Positions 10,656-21,926 of a stretch of 64,000 nt of DNA are shown here, one piece after another. Where the stretch lies: contig JAKCPI010005171.1 in NCBI GenBank assembly GCA_023213315.1, forward strand, positions 89,446-153,445, written 5' to 3'. The DNA is from Euborellia annulipes. Its lineage: Eukaryota; Arthropoda; Insecta; Dermaptera; Anisolabididae. The notes beneath the pieces are model-generated. The model saw only the letters and a program-made list of their open reading frames with translations. It was not told where the DNA came from and did no database searches. Positions within the stretch are counted from its first letter, which is position 1. Each line of letters opens with the position of its first letter. The position numbers and the translations under genes were made by a program.

Positions 10656-11012
10656 GCCAGGGTGGTTAAAAAAAACACTTTTTTAGATTCCCAGAAAAAA
10701 TTAAATTTTATTATAGATGACAAATAAAGTTTAAAAATAATTAACTGTGATTGATTTTTTTATTGTTCCATGTGTGAAGGATTATTTAGAATAATTACTT
10801 TGTCATCTATTTGACTGTACTGTATGAAAAGTAAAAACCATGACGAATGATGGCCTGCTAATAAATAAAATTGTTATTTGTCATCGTATCGTCTTGCCCC
10901 GCCACAAATAACCGCGTGCGATGCGAGAGAATCTCCGTTCATAATTAGTAAACTTTTGTTCATAGCATTGGGAATAGACTACCCTCTAAAGACACGAGGA
11001 AGTGTGGGAAGG

Positions 11013-11212
11013 CAGGGGCGTATATAAGGGGGGGGCGAGCCCCCCCCCCCCCCCCGAAATGTCTGCGCGGTCCCTTTTTCCGAACGGAAAAAAATTTTGG
11101 CTCCGCGCAAGAGAAAATGTTCCGCGGGCGGTAAAAATTTTGCGTCTCTAAAATTTTGGAAAATTTTTGAGATCAGGCCCCCCTCGAAAAAAAATTTCTA
11201 TATACGCCCCTG
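11013..11212. mobile_element. hAT-type MITE, 200 bp, near-identical 8-bp TSD
   Basis: Both ends read inward as CAGGGGCGTATATA. Flanking octamers TGGGAAGG (11005-11012) and TGGGGAGG (11213-11220) differ at one position. The left side carries long G and C homopolymers. Non-coding; the start at 4947 is a relative. Confidence 0.8.
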
Positions 11213-11325
11213 TGGGGAGGGGATGCATTCCTGTGTCCCGGTTGAAAATTTCAGAAATCTGGCTAGTCTACATATAGGGATTAAGAAAGTTAAAATTTTT
11301 CCAACAAAAATTAATGTAAAATATG

Positions 11326-11600
11326 GCCCTCGGGGCATGGCGTAGAGGTTAGCGTGCTAACCTCATATACCAAAACGTCGCGGGTTCGGACCCCAGGCAG
11401 TCCGATGATTTTATTTAAGCCACTTGGATACCAAATGGCTTAAATAAGAATGCCTGGACCCCATATATGTATATTAAATCAATAACGGTTATCGTAAATG
11501 TCTTATATGGCCTGAGTTGCCGAAAAGACTGTGTGAATGTGTGTGTGACTGTGAGTGTGAATGAGAAAAAAGTGTGAGTGTTAAAAAAAAAAAAAAAAAA
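11326..11600 (+). mobile_element. SINE-B, full-length, 12-bp TSD
   Basis: Best example of the tRNA-derived SINE. The head is GCCCTCGGGGC with A-box GGCGTAGAGGTTAGCG and B-box GGGTTCGGACCCC. A tRNA-unrelated body with an internal hairpin follows (AAGCCACTTGGATACC / its complement). Then ACGGTTATCG, GCCGAAAAGACTGTGTGA, a TGTGAGTG-rich zone and poly(A). Identical ATGTAAAATATG copies at 11314-11325 and 11601-11612 are the TSD. Expected Pol III transcription from the internal boxes; mobilised by a LINE reverse transcriptase. Confidence 0.92.
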
Positions 11601-11895
11601 ATGTAAAATATGAGTTTTTTTTTTTACAGAGAGAAAAGAGAAAGAAAAGATATTTATAATATAAATACCATTTCAAAGAAATTATCTAATTGATTGAGAA
11701 AGATATAAAGTTAATTAGGCGGGACGAATGTGAGAACTGTTTAAGAAACGATTGGCGCCTGCTCACCTTCCCCCCCCTCCCCTCCCTCCACCCACTCTTT
11801 CATTCTGATTGTCGACGGCTAAAAATAGATTCGACAATAAAAATAATTTCCTTTCTTAATTTTCAAGTTTATTTTTTATTATTATTAAATAATTG

Positions 11896-12179
11896 AATCT
11901 CAGCCAAAAACATCGGAGATGCAAAAAGGGGCGCCTCGCATTATTTTTGCCTAGCGTCGAGGTGAAATCAAAAAAATGCGCCTCGCTTTTCTGATTTATA
12001 TAAAAGCGAGGAAATATTTTCACTTAAATAAAACCCCTACAGAATTTTATTTGTTTCATATATCCTCGCTTTTATATAAATCAGAAAAGCGAGGCGCATT
12101 TTTTTGATTTCACCTCGACGCTAGGCAAAAATAATGCGAGGCGCCCCCTTTTGCATCTCCGATGTTTTTGGCTGAGATT
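11896..12179. repeat. Near-perfect long palindrome (foldback)
   Basis: Arms of about 118 bp (11896-12013 and 12063-12179) are nearly identical inverted copies around a ~50-bp spacer. They include CTCGCTTTTCTGATTTATA and GGCGCCTCGCATT. No ribozyme core, no ORF, no clear TSD. The high arm identity implies recent origin or gene conversion. Confidence 0.88.
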
Positions 12180-12291
12180 TCACTTCTTTTTGTGAAATAT
12201 TACATGAAAATATTATTTATTAATTTTTGTTTATTAAATATTAAGTTATCCCATGAATAGATCTTTTAATATGCATTCCAAACAGTAAAAA

Positions 12292-12882
12292 TTAAATACA
12301 TCGTTTGGTATCCATTCGAAACGATAAACATAGGATTTTGCCAAATTTTATAAAATTTTAGGTTTTTTATTTTTGTTATGTTGGTAGATTGTAAATACTT
12401 CGTTTGGTATTCATTCGAAACGATAAACATAGGATTTCACCAAATTTTATAAAATTTTACGTTTTTTATTTTTGTTATGTTGGTAGAATGTAAATACATC
12501 GTTTGGTATCCATTCGAAACGATAAACATAGGATTTCACCAAATTTTATAAAATTTTACGTTTTTTATTTTTGTTATGTTGGTAGAATGTAAATACATCG
12601 TTTGGTATTCATTCGAAACGATAAACATAGGATTTCACCAAATTTTATAAAATTTTAGGTTTTTTATTTTTGTTATGTTGGTAGATTGTAAATACTTCGT
12701 TTGGTATTCATTCGAAACGATAAACATAGGATTTCACCAAATTTTATAAAATTTTAGGTTTTTTATTTTTGTTATGTTGGTAGAATGTAAATACATCGTT
12801 TGGTATCCATTCGAAGCGATAAACATAGGATTTCACCAAATTTTATAAAATTTTAGGTTTTTTATTTTTGTTATGTTGGTAG
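12292..12882. repeat. 99-bp tandem repeat, six units
   Basis: CGTTTGGTAT recurs at 12302, 12401, 12500, 12599, 12698 and 12797, an exact 99-bp period. Units are nearly identical, alternating small variants (AATACATCG versus AATACTTCG; GTATCC versus GTATTC). Each has CATTCGAAACGATAAACATAGG and an AT-rich half. The array is satellite-like. Confidence 0.93.
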
Positions 12883-14123
12883 CACTCCTTCTTATCACGT
12901 CAATCTATTTCTATCTGAATGGATCTATCCTAAAAAATTTTTGTTCCATTAGGGATGAAAATTACTAATAATAATATATATGTTCCTAGATGACGTCATC
13001 AGGGAGCAAAATAGTTAGAATTGTCTTTTCGCCATGTTAAAGATAGGACAAATTTGAAATTTTGAATACCTCTCAAAAAGTCACTTTTGATCCAAAATGA
13101 AATTTTATATCAAAGGTATCGGGTTTTTGATAGTACCTATTTGTATTTTAAATTTCATCCAAATCGGTCCAGCAGGGAAACCTGTAGCTTTGTCTAAAAA
13201 TTTGAAAATTGAAGAAAAGAATGAAAAAAAAAAAAGAAAAAAAAGAAAAAAAAAAAAAAAGGAAAAATAAGAGACTAACTTTTGACCTTCCGAAATCGGC
13301 AAAATCTCAACTTTGAGCCTCTGCCATTCTGTTTAGCACTGGAATTTTTTTTTGAATTCGTGCTCAAAATAATCCTTATTTATTCTAGTTTAATATAAAA
13401 AAAATTTGGCTCCGATATCTTAAAACCTTTTTGAGATATTCGCCCAGAAAGAGAAAAGTTTCTCAAAAAAATTTTTTCACGTCCCTATCTTTTATTAAGG
13501 ATTTAAAATCATTCTTGATAATATAGTCTAGGGACGACTCGTCCATCTAAATGCAATGGGCCATTGGCATCTATTGGAATATCAACTAAATGGTAGTATT
13601 AAGAGTTTCTTTGCTTTCTTTTGCTTTTCACATGCTCGGCGACGAGTCGCTCCCGCGACTCTTGATTAAATAAAATGAAAAATATTATTGTTTATAAGAA
13701 CGATGAATCAAAATAAATTTGTTCCGATATTTGTGTGTTTAATCAAAACACTAGATAGTGTACAGTTAATTTATATAAAAATTTTGTAAGCCAATGTAAT
13801 AGGAAAAATGGAAAATTATTACTCTGAAAAAAAAAATGATATTAATATATAATAAATAAATGTATTTAAGCAAACAGATCGCCTGCCAGAACTCAATAAA
13901 AAATCATCTAGGATCTTTTTATAAAATCTTCCATTATCTAAAAACATTTCCTTTAAAAAAAAAATAATAATAATAAACAGAAAATAAAAAGAATTCCCAG
14001 TAAAGATACTCACACGTGGTTCAAATATCTTTCTTAATAAACGCCCATAAAATAATTTCTAATAGAACACTTGATTAAATTGTTTGATAATTTTCTAGTC
14101 AATTTTTTTTTTTTTTAAATAAT
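12883..14123. other. AT-rich stretch without gene
   Basis: Includes an A-rich tract at 13205-13265 and a segment (13090-13200) with ATTTCATCCAAATCGGTCC of the kind found near many retroelement ends. No ORF or recognised family. Confidence 0.5.
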
Positions 14124-14125
14124 AA

Positions 14126-14593
14126 CTAGACGCAAAGCCCCGCCTTCGGCGGGGCTTTCCTAGCCAGGGGGCTGCGCCCCCTGGACCCCCCTTGCTCGGC
14201 TTCCCTTTTCATTTTTATATATAGAGTTTATTTTAACGGTTACTTATTCATGAACTTAAGATTTTTCGTGAATCATATCTTTTCCGGGACTCTCCCGGTA
14301 CACAGACAAAAAAAAATTTACGCCGATATTTTAGAATTCAAAATGTAAATAAATAAAAAATCGTAAACATGGGTAAATATTTATATTTTGTTACCATGAC
14401 AACTATTTCTCCTAATTTTTATTTTTTTCTTATTTTAACGGATAATTACTCATTAACTTATTGTTATTTGTGAAACAAAACCTGTCCGGGACTCTCACAA
14501 ACATACACAGAAAATTTCATCATAATTGGTTCAGTCGTTTAGGAGGAGTTCGGTCACATACACACGTACAGAAGAATTATATATATAAAGATT
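14126..14593 (-). mobile_element. Non-autonomous Helitron-like element
   Basis: On the minus strand the element starts near 14593 with a TATATATATAATTCTTCTG segment and runs through CTCCTAAACGACTGAACC. It ends with a perfect GC hairpin (GCCCCGCC GAA GGCGGGGC, 14136-14154) followed by TTTGCGTCTAG and a flanking T. A 3' hairpin about 10 nt before CTAG with insertion before T is the Helitron signature. No Rep/helicase. It holds a stretch (14370-14415) also present in family A (AATATTTATATTTTGTTACCATG). Truncated relatives are at 27180 and 60018. Confidence 0.78.
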
Positions 14594-14599
14594 AGCACC

Positions 14600-15300
14600 G
14601 GCCATGTTCTTGGCTTGGCTTGAAGGGAGTTGAAGAATTAATTAAATAAATTTCAATATACCTGAGTCAAAGGTGATGGCAGGCGCTTCACGATATAAAA
14701 TTTAATACTTGAAGACACATCACAATGAAAATTAAACTCACTGAACACATTTTATTATTTTTTAAAGCACTAAATAAAATCACTTAATGAAAACGAACCG
14801 AACGGGTGGAGAATTGGAAGCCAGACTGATTGTTTGGACTTGTTCGCCGCTAGAGTGCTCTGGGTCTCTTTGTTTTTTTTTTTTTACTCTTTGAAGCAAT
14901 TTTAAATTTGAAAAAAATTAAAATAATTTAATGAAAAAATTAATAATATGAAGAAAAAAATTATTGTATTAAATTATTTACAAATATTAATATCGCATTT
15001 GTATATATTATTATAAAAAAAAAAATAATAAAGTTCAATGAATACAAATACATTTTTATTTTTAACACGTGTAATTTAGGTAAAAATTTTATATGAAAAC
15101 AATTTTATATGAAATAAAATATACTTGGAATTGAGAAAATTATTGTATTTATGATAATAATTTATTTTAGCGAATAAATTTATTTGGTTCTCTTTTTGAA
15201 AGAAATATAGTATATTTTTGGTTATTTCATATCCTTGCCGCTAGAGCGAATTACTATCGCTTTGTTTTTATTCTTGTACAAATGTTAAAATTTTGAATTC
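14600..15300. other. AT-rich stretch without gene
   Basis: No ORF or repeat family that I can name; many A/T homopolymers. Confidence 0.5.
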
Positions 15301-15346
15301 AAAAATCTGGTGTGACTGGTCGCCCAGCACACAACTTTCTCTTAGC

Positions 15347-15476
15347 TTCGAATGATTGGTTATCTTCTTGCTTCCCTATACTACAATAAATTTATTAATC
15401 GGTTTCTTTTGGAAGGTCAAACAATTGAAGTGATTCCAGTCGTCACTTTAATTTTCATCGCTTTATCTTCTTTACG
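15347..15476 (+). pseudogene. Nuclear mitochondrial insertion: cox2 fragment
   Basis: The plus-strand translation reads [19 protein letters not shown], then [20 protein letters not shown], then LRL. This aligns with the second transmembrane segment of cytochrome c oxidase subunit II, where animals have a NRFLLxGQxIExIWTxxPAxxLxFIAxPSLRLLY pattern. The tryptophan-containing WTI/L step is missing (about 9 nt deleted). The fragment is only ~43 codons and lies precisely in the loop of a family A hairpin, so it is a dead NUMT. It uses no codon that is stop in the nuclear code. Mitochondrial cox2 is the only family I can match. Confidence 0.82.
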
Positions 15477-15561
15477 GTTAATCGAAATTTGTGTTTTGTG
15501 CTTGTCACACCAGACTTTTTGTGTCATGTATTTAGTTTCTGCCGATATATTTGAATTCAAG

Positions 15562-16191
15562 GGAGTTCGAGGGTGGTGCAGGTGGTAACACACCGGGGTT
15601 TCAATAGACAGACCCGGGTTCGTCTATAAAGGGCAAATTTTTGATGAGAGGGCTGGTGTAGTGAGCTAGGATGTCGGCTTCTACAAAGTAGATCGCAGTT
15701 CAAATCCTTGGCGTGCGGGATTTTTTTTCATTAAATAAAAATATTTATTTAATGTAAACAAACCCTCAAGCAGGCACTGGATTGGAATATTGGATCTCAC
15801 CACTATAGCCCCCAGGCAACTCTACGAGGAGAGGGAGTTGCTGTGACATCCCGTTCTGTGGAAGGGACGTAAGAAGATTCCCTCCCAGTGATGCATTCTT
15901 CGAAAGGAGTCGGTGCTGAGGGAGTCCCTCCTCGACTAATACATCCTCCCTAGCATAGAAGAGGTTGGATATAAGGAACCAGGTGGGTATAACACGAAAT
16001 AAGGATTAGTTCACTAGCTAGAGACCAGAGCAGGAGGAGGAGCTAGAGATAGGAAATGATGTAACTTCACGGGGTGCCGGTAGATGACTACGGCCAGAGG
16101 CCGGCAGGGTTTGAGGTGTGTGTCTTCGTGCACGAAAGCACCTCGGGTAAATAAACGGGGATCCCGATAAGAATTCAAATAATAATAATTA
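15562..16191 (+). mobile_element. 630-bp composite tRNA-derived SINE with (AAT)n tail
   Basis: Flanked by 9-bp copies GAATTCAAG at 15553-15561 and 16192-16200 and inserted in a family A copy. It has two tRNA-like modules: 15567-15632 (GGTGGTGCAGGTGGTAACAC, then ACCCGGGTTCG) and 15652-15718 (GTGAGCTAGGATGTCGG, then CAGTTCAAATCC). The second continues into the TAAACAAACCCTCAAGCAGG segment shared with 10.6 kb. A ~400-bp GC-richer body follows, ending GATCCCGATAAG and AATAATAATAATT. The AAT tail suggests mobilisation by an I-type LINE rather than by a poly(A) LINE. Confidence 0.75.
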
Positions 16192-16314
16192 GAATTCAAG
16201 ATTATTAGTATGGGAAAATATTTGTATTTTCTTACCATGCAGTGGCGTAACCATGAAATTACTGATGAACTTATTTTGAAAATTTTGACTTAGACCACTT
16301 TCATAATAGCCATC

Positions 16315-16414
16315 TCGACACAAGAAATCCGGTGTGACAAGCACAGAACACAACTTTCAAATACCGAAAGTAAGAGAAAGTTGTGTGCTGTGAGACCAGT
16401 CACACCAGATTTTT
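16315..16414 (-). repeat. Family A head hairpin facing the previous copy
   Basis: A hairpin with the arms AATCCGGTGTGACAAGCAC and its complement, preceded by a little of the body (CTTAGACCACTTTC). Its head points toward the copy at 15304, so two truncated family A copies lie in opposite orientation. Confidence 0.8.
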
Positions 16415-17149
16415 TTTAATGAAACGCGATATGAACTCTTAACTTCTAGCACTAGAAGCAAGAACCCTAAACCTTTTTGGATTTACTAATTCTTTAGTAA
16501 TAAAATATAATTTAGAAAGTATTTGTAGTGACTTGAAGTTTAACCCTTAAAAATTTGAATATTTGTTAAAATGAAATGAAACATCACGAAACCCTTCCCC
16601 TTCCACTAATTTATTTAACTAAATTCAAATAAATGTTAATTTCTCAATAAATATTAAAAGAAAAAAAAAACGATTTGTTCTTATCTTCTCTTTCGTTATC
16701 TATTCATCGATGTATTTTTGTTGTTGTTGATTTTGTTGATGGCAGACTCCTCACACACTCTCTCTCTTCGTGATCTAATTAAAATTTTAAAATTAAATTC
16801 ACCAAAGGGATATGCTGTTTTTTTTTAAACAAACAAAAATAAAGAGAGAAAACTCTTCTCTCTCGTTCGTCTTTTCGCTCGCATTTAAATTTTAAAAAAT
16901 TCAATTTTCTTAAAATGATTTTCCCAAATAGCATGTGTGTTTGTGAACATGTTCACGAATAGAAAGAGAATGGACTTGGCTTTGATTAAAAAAAAAAAAA
17001 TGCAACAAAGTTGCAAATTTTTTGATTTCTTTCTAAGTACATATTTGATGACGTTATTGAGAATTTAAACCTTCATCCTGGTTATAAAGTTGACTGGAGA
17101 TCAATATTTTAATGATTATTAGCAGAGGGGATACATAAATGAAAACAAG
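16415..17149. other. AT-rich stretch without gene
   Basis: Short CT and GTT runs near 16710-16770. No feature supported. Confidence 0.5.
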
Positions 17150-17862
17150 AGCCCAAAAAATTCAAAAATTTGCCAAGAGATGTCAGAATGGTAGCTATTA
17201 ATATTTAATGCATTTGATTGATTTTCATTGATCTTTTAACAATAAATGTTATTATATATTATGTATCTTTTATAAAAGCATAAATATATATAAAAATAGG
17301 CCAGATATAGGCTAATACTATATCGACTGATAGACTAGCCTGCCATCTATTGCAAGAATGATGAACTAATTTGACAGTTGGTTTTTAAATAAATCATCTA
17401 ACAATTGTAAGCTTATTTTAAAAATTTCTTATTAATATGTGATTAGCCCTCGGGGCTTGGTGTAGAGGTTAGCGTGCTAACCTCATATACCAAACGTCGC
17501 GGGTTCGGACCCCAGGCAGTCCGATGATTTTATTTAAGCCATTTGGATACCAGATGGCTTAAATAAGAATGTCTGAACCCCCAAAATATATAATTATTAA
17601 TACAACGGTCATCGTAAAAGTCTTATATGGCCTAATTTGCCGAAAAGACTGTGTGAATGAGAAAAAAGTGTGAATGTTTAAAAAAAAAAATTAAAGATTA
17701 TTGGGCCAGATTGTTTTTTTGTATTTGCTTGATCACAAAAAAATTAATTACGATAATTTTTTAATAAGTCATTAAAAAAATTATAGCTCGATGTCCCAAT
17801 ATATCTCTTATGAATTTAAAAAAAACCGCATTTTAGACGTCGCTCCTGAACCCCCTTAAGGC
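17150..17862. mobile_element. Family E MITE interrupted by SINE-B
   Basis: Inverse orientation to 6530. The left end is degraded; the right terminus reads GACGTCGCTCCTGAACCCCC followed by TTAA. A SINE-B copy at 17445-17690 replaces about 25 bp of the element, as shown by comparison with the uninterrupted copy at 22739. Confidence 0.8.
17445..17690 (+). mobile_element. SINE-B inside family E
   Basis: Head GCCCTCGGGGCTTGGTGTAG and B-box GGGTTCGGACCCC are intact. The 3' TGTGTGAGTG zone is short. Ends in poly(A). No clean TSD, apparently because target bases were lost. Confidence 0.88.
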
Positions 17863-17934
17863 CATTTTTTTAGCATCGAAGGCCATTTAGACTATGTCTC
17901 TATTTATTTTAAAATTTATATTATCATATTGCTC

Positions 17935-18172
17935 TCAAAATTGTTTGAAGCACACTACTCTTGTACTTTCATAGGAAAGACAGAAGAAATGGTTGCCATG
18001 GTAACATAATATTTTCCCTTGTTTATAAATTTTCTATCTTTAATTCTAATATATTGGCGGAAACTAAACATATGCCGACACAAAAAAATCTAGTGACGCA
18101 AGCAAAGAATCCAATTTTCAATTACCGAAGATAGGAGAAAGTTGTGTGCTGTGAGACCAGTCACACCAGATT
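17935..18172 (-). repeat. Family A, truncated copy with head hairpin
   Basis: Minus orientation. Only the head hairpin (18083-18172) and the adjoining ~150 bp of body survive. The hairpin is more diverged than others (AATCTAGTGACGCAAGC). Confidence 0.8.
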
Positions 18173-18450
18173 TATCATTTAAATACATTATTTTTAAATT
18201 TTAAATATATTAATATATAGAAGAACAAGATAAAATGAAAAAAAAGTTTATTTGTTTTGTAAATACGTACAATTCAACGGTGGTTTTAGAAAAATGAAAT
18301 TTTAAAATAATAATATAGAGATGGTTTTATTTGTACAAGAAAAACTTTAATATATTTTATGTTATGAAGATAGAGTAGTATGCCAAAACAAACAAAAATC
18401 AAAAGAAGATATTTATATGTCTAGCAAAATAATTGAAAAAATTCAAGAAA

Positions 18451-19104
18451 AAATCTGACGTGACTGGTCGCACAGCTCACAAGTTTCCTTTGGTAGAAGA
18501 AAGTTGTGTACTGTGCTTGTCACACCAGATTTTTTGTCGAGATATATTTAGTTTCCGCCGATATATTAAAATTCAAGATGTAATAAACATGGCAAAATAT
18601 TTATATTTTGTTACCATGGCAACCATTTCTCCTATCTTTTCTATGGAGTACAAGAGTAAAGTGTATTTCAAAATATTTCAATGACAAAATGAGAATATAC
18701 ATTTTAAAGAGCATCTAAAAAATAATTGATTTATGAATTTTAATCAAAATCGTTAAAGATAATTTAGAGAAAATCGAAAAAAACTGAAAAAGTACATCAG
18801 TAAGCTACTAGTACTATGTGGCCGATTTTGTTCAAAAGCTTCGTGTCACGTCCCAGGGGGGTGCCTAACTTAAATATAAAATTTCAACTTCCTAGCTCTT
18901 TTTGTTCTTGAGTTATTTTGTTCACAGACAGACACACACGCACACACACACAGACAGACAGATCATGTCGCGAAATCCACTTTTTTGGATTCAGGGGACC
19001 TCAAATCCATCAAATATCCATCAAAATCTCGACATCGAATTTTTGACATGAATTCAATACTTTCTCTCTCTATCTATTAACATATATAGAGGTAAGAAAA
19101 AGTA
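18451..19104 (+). repeat. Family A element, near full length
   Basis: Head hairpin with a shortened loop at 18451-18532, body, AC microsatellite at 18930-18960, distal block with a small duplication (CATCAAATATCCATCAAA), and terminal hairpin ending 19104. Confidence 0.87.
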
Positions 19105-19109
19105 AAAAC

Positions 19110-19668
19110 TAAATCGTTAGAAAGGCCTCCATTTTTTATCTTTTGTCATTGATTGCCTTCTCGTTATTTAATCTCAAAATTTGTTTTTGCAAACCATTTT
19201 TTTTATTTTATTGCAATATTTAAAAGAATATATATATTTTTTTTGTAATCTATTTAATATTCAAATTAAAAGATGATTCTTGACTATTTATTTATTTATT
19301 TATTGATCACCCATCGATCTCTCTTTCTTAGAGGTCAAACGGAAACGATAATTCGATACAAATGTTAAATTCTCTTCATTTTGACGATAATAAAGAATTT
19401 ATTAATATAAATACAAGTTTATTTTCTCAGAAACATTTCTTATGAATCTTTGTGGGAAAAATTAACACGTTCGTATCCAGTTATGGAACAAATTTCTTAA
19501 TGAGAAGGAGATTTATTTCCAGAACAAAAAAAAAAAAAAATATGGAGAATGACTTCCCCGAGACTTTCTCGTATATTCTTTTGGAATTACTGGGTGTGTG
19601 TGTGTGTGTGAACACGATTTGTTTCACAAATTCATTTGTTTATATTTATATGTTTTTTAATGACACTT

Positions 19669-19676
<8 letters not shown>
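19110..19676. other. AT-rich stretch without gene
   Basis: A TTTA-type microsatellite at 19286-19303 and a TG run at 19593-19610. No gene. Confidence 0.5.
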
Positions 19677-19700
<24 letters not shown>

Positions 19701-19957
19701 AAACATTCACACTTTTTTCTCATTCACACTCACACTCACACACACATTCACACAGTCTTTTCGGCAGCTCAGGCCATATAAGACATTTACGATAACCGTT
19801 ATTTATGAATTTATATATATTAGGGTCCAGGCATTTTTATTTAAGCCATCTGGTATCCAGATGGCTTAAATAAAATCATCGGACTGCCTGGGGTCCGAAC
19901 CCGCGACGGTTGGTATATGAGGTTAGCATGCTAGCCTCTACACCACGCCCCGTGGGC
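19677..19957 (-). mobile_element. SINE-B, full length
   Basis: Reverse orientation: poly(T) at 19677-19700, CACACTCACA zone, GTCTTTTCGGCAGCTCAGG, body hairpin, GGGTCCGAACCCGCGAC (B-box) and GCCCCGTGGGC as head. Confidence 0.9.
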
Positions 19958-20240
19958 CTGATTTTGTTTTGATTTTTCTTTCTAAAATTAACGAAAAATG
20001 TCTTTTTCTTGTGTGATTATTTAAAAAACTATTCAGTTTTCGGAAAAATATCAAAGAATAAAAACTTTTTAAAATTGAGTATTCTATCATAATATAACAA
20101 AAAATTGAATATTTCGAAATTCCTGAAAAAACTTATTAGGTGACTTCCAAGTGACGTATTTACTCCAAAAGTTGATAGAAATCTAGTATTATATAAAATT
20201 GCCCTGGGACTGCGATTTTCCAATTAGTAGGGGACGCCCA

Positions 20241-20814
20241 TCTAGAGGGAAAGTATTGGATTCATGTCAAAATTCGATGTCGAGATTTTGATAGATATAC
20301 ACGTTTTGAGGTCCCCTGAGTCCGAAAAAGTGGTTTTCGCGACATGGTCTGTCTGTGTGTGTGTGTGTCTGTGAACAAAATATCTCAAGAACGGAAAGAT
20401 CTAGGAGGTTGAAATTTTATATTTAAGTTAGTTAAGATTACTAGTACTTTATTGTATTTTTTCAGTTTTTACCAATTTTCTCAAAATTCCCTTCAACAAT
20501 TTTGATTAAAATTCAAAAATCAATTATTTTTTAGATTCTCTTTAAAATGTATATTCTCATTTTGCCGTTGAAATCTTCTGAAGTCCACTTTACTCTTGTA
20601 CTTCATAAGAAAGTTAGGAGAAACGGTTGCAATGGTAACAAAATATAAATATTTTCCCATACTAATAAATTTTACATCTTGAATTCTAATAGATCAGCGG
20701 AAACTAAATAAATGTCAACACAAAAAATCTGGTGTAACAAGCGCAGAACACAACTTTCTCTTCCCAAATGTCAGAGAAAGTTGTGTGCTGTGCGACCAAT
20801 CACACCAAATTTTA
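20241..20814 (-). repeat. Family A, distal hairpin degraded
   Basis: Minus orientation with head hairpin at 20727-20814. The distal hairpin is reduced to AGAGGGAAAGTATTGG. The body has lost the segment around the usual CGGGACC motif. Confidence 0.85.
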
Positions 20815-21254
20815 AAAAAATTGTATTTAAAATCTAATCTCAATTACTAGTTATTTATTTGGATCTACTTTCTTTCTCCTTTTTGACGTCATAACAAAAA
20901 TTAAAACAAAAAATGACAATTTTTCGCATAAACTTTTCAAAGGGTTTTTGTAAGAAATACAAGACAACATTTGATGATGACGATGATGATAATAAATCAG
21001 TGATGATGAATGAAGGAGGAGGCAAGCAACTAATGGCCACCTCTCTCTCTCTGATAAATCTCACCCCGAAAACGATCTATCATAAGGGTGATTGGACATC
21101 AATTAAATTAAAGGGGTGAAGAGAGGGGGGGGGTTGGGGGAGGGGGAGAGTTTAATCTAAAGCTAGAAATTTCCTATAAAATTTCAATTTTATTGATAGA
21201 TATAGGCGTAAATGCATTTGGAGTCAATAATTAGAAAGAGAGAAATGAAAAAAA

Positions 21255-21905
21255 AAAATCTGGTGTGACTGGCCCACAGCACACAACTTTCTCTTACCCT
21301 TCGCCAAGAGAAAGTTGTGTTCTGTGCTTGTCACACCAGATTTTTTGTGTCGACATGTATTTAGTTTCCGACAGTACGGTACATTCGATTTTCAAGAGGT
21401 ACAATTTATAAGTATGGCAAAATATTTATATTTTGTTACTATGGCAACCATTTCTCCTATCTTTTCTATGGAGTACAAGAGTAAAGTGGTCTTCAGAAGA
21501 TTTCAATGACAAAATGAGAATATACGTTTTAAAGAGGATCTAAAAAAATAATTGATTTTTGAATTTAAAAAAAAAAAATCGTTGGAGCAAATTTTGAGAA
21601 AATCGAAAAAAACTGAAAAAGTGCATCAGTAAAGTACTAGTACTCTTTGGTCGATTTTGTTCAAAAGCTTCGTGTCACATCCCATGGGGGTGCCTAACTT
21701 AAATATAAAATTTCAACTTCCTAGCTCTTTTCGTTCTTGAGATATTTTATTCACAGACAGACACACATACAGACAGACAGACCATGTCGCGAAAACCACT
21801 TTTTTGGAACGTGTATATCTATCAAAATCTCGACATCGAATTTTTGACATGAATCCAATACTTTCTCTCTATATATCTTAACATATATAGAGGTAAGAGA
21901 AAGTA
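21255..21905 (+). repeat. Family A element, near full length
   Basis: Head hairpin 21255-21341, body, short ACAC/AGAC microsatellite at 21755-21780, a ~20-bp deletion in the distal block (lacks the GGATTCAGGGG part), terminal hairpin ending at 21905. Confidence 0.87.
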
Positions 21906-21926
21906 AAAACAATGAAATAATCACAA

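Larger units (their letters stand above)
15304..16245 (+). repeat. Family A head, twice interrupted
   Basis: The head hairpin begins at 15304 (AAATCTGGTGTGACTGG) and its other strand is at 15476-15515. About 130 bp of mitochondrial-type sequence lies in the loop. The body continues to GAATTCAAG at 15561, is broken by a 630-bp SINE, and resumes at 16201 with ATTATTAGTATGGGAAAATA until about 16240, where an unrelated sequence (CAGTGGCGTAACC) takes over. Confidence 0.8.

Noticed and set aside
11326..11400. SINE-B heads as functional tRNA genes
   Set aside because: A- and B-boxes are present, but acceptor stems do not pair and every copy continues into the same non-tRNA body with a poly(A) tail.
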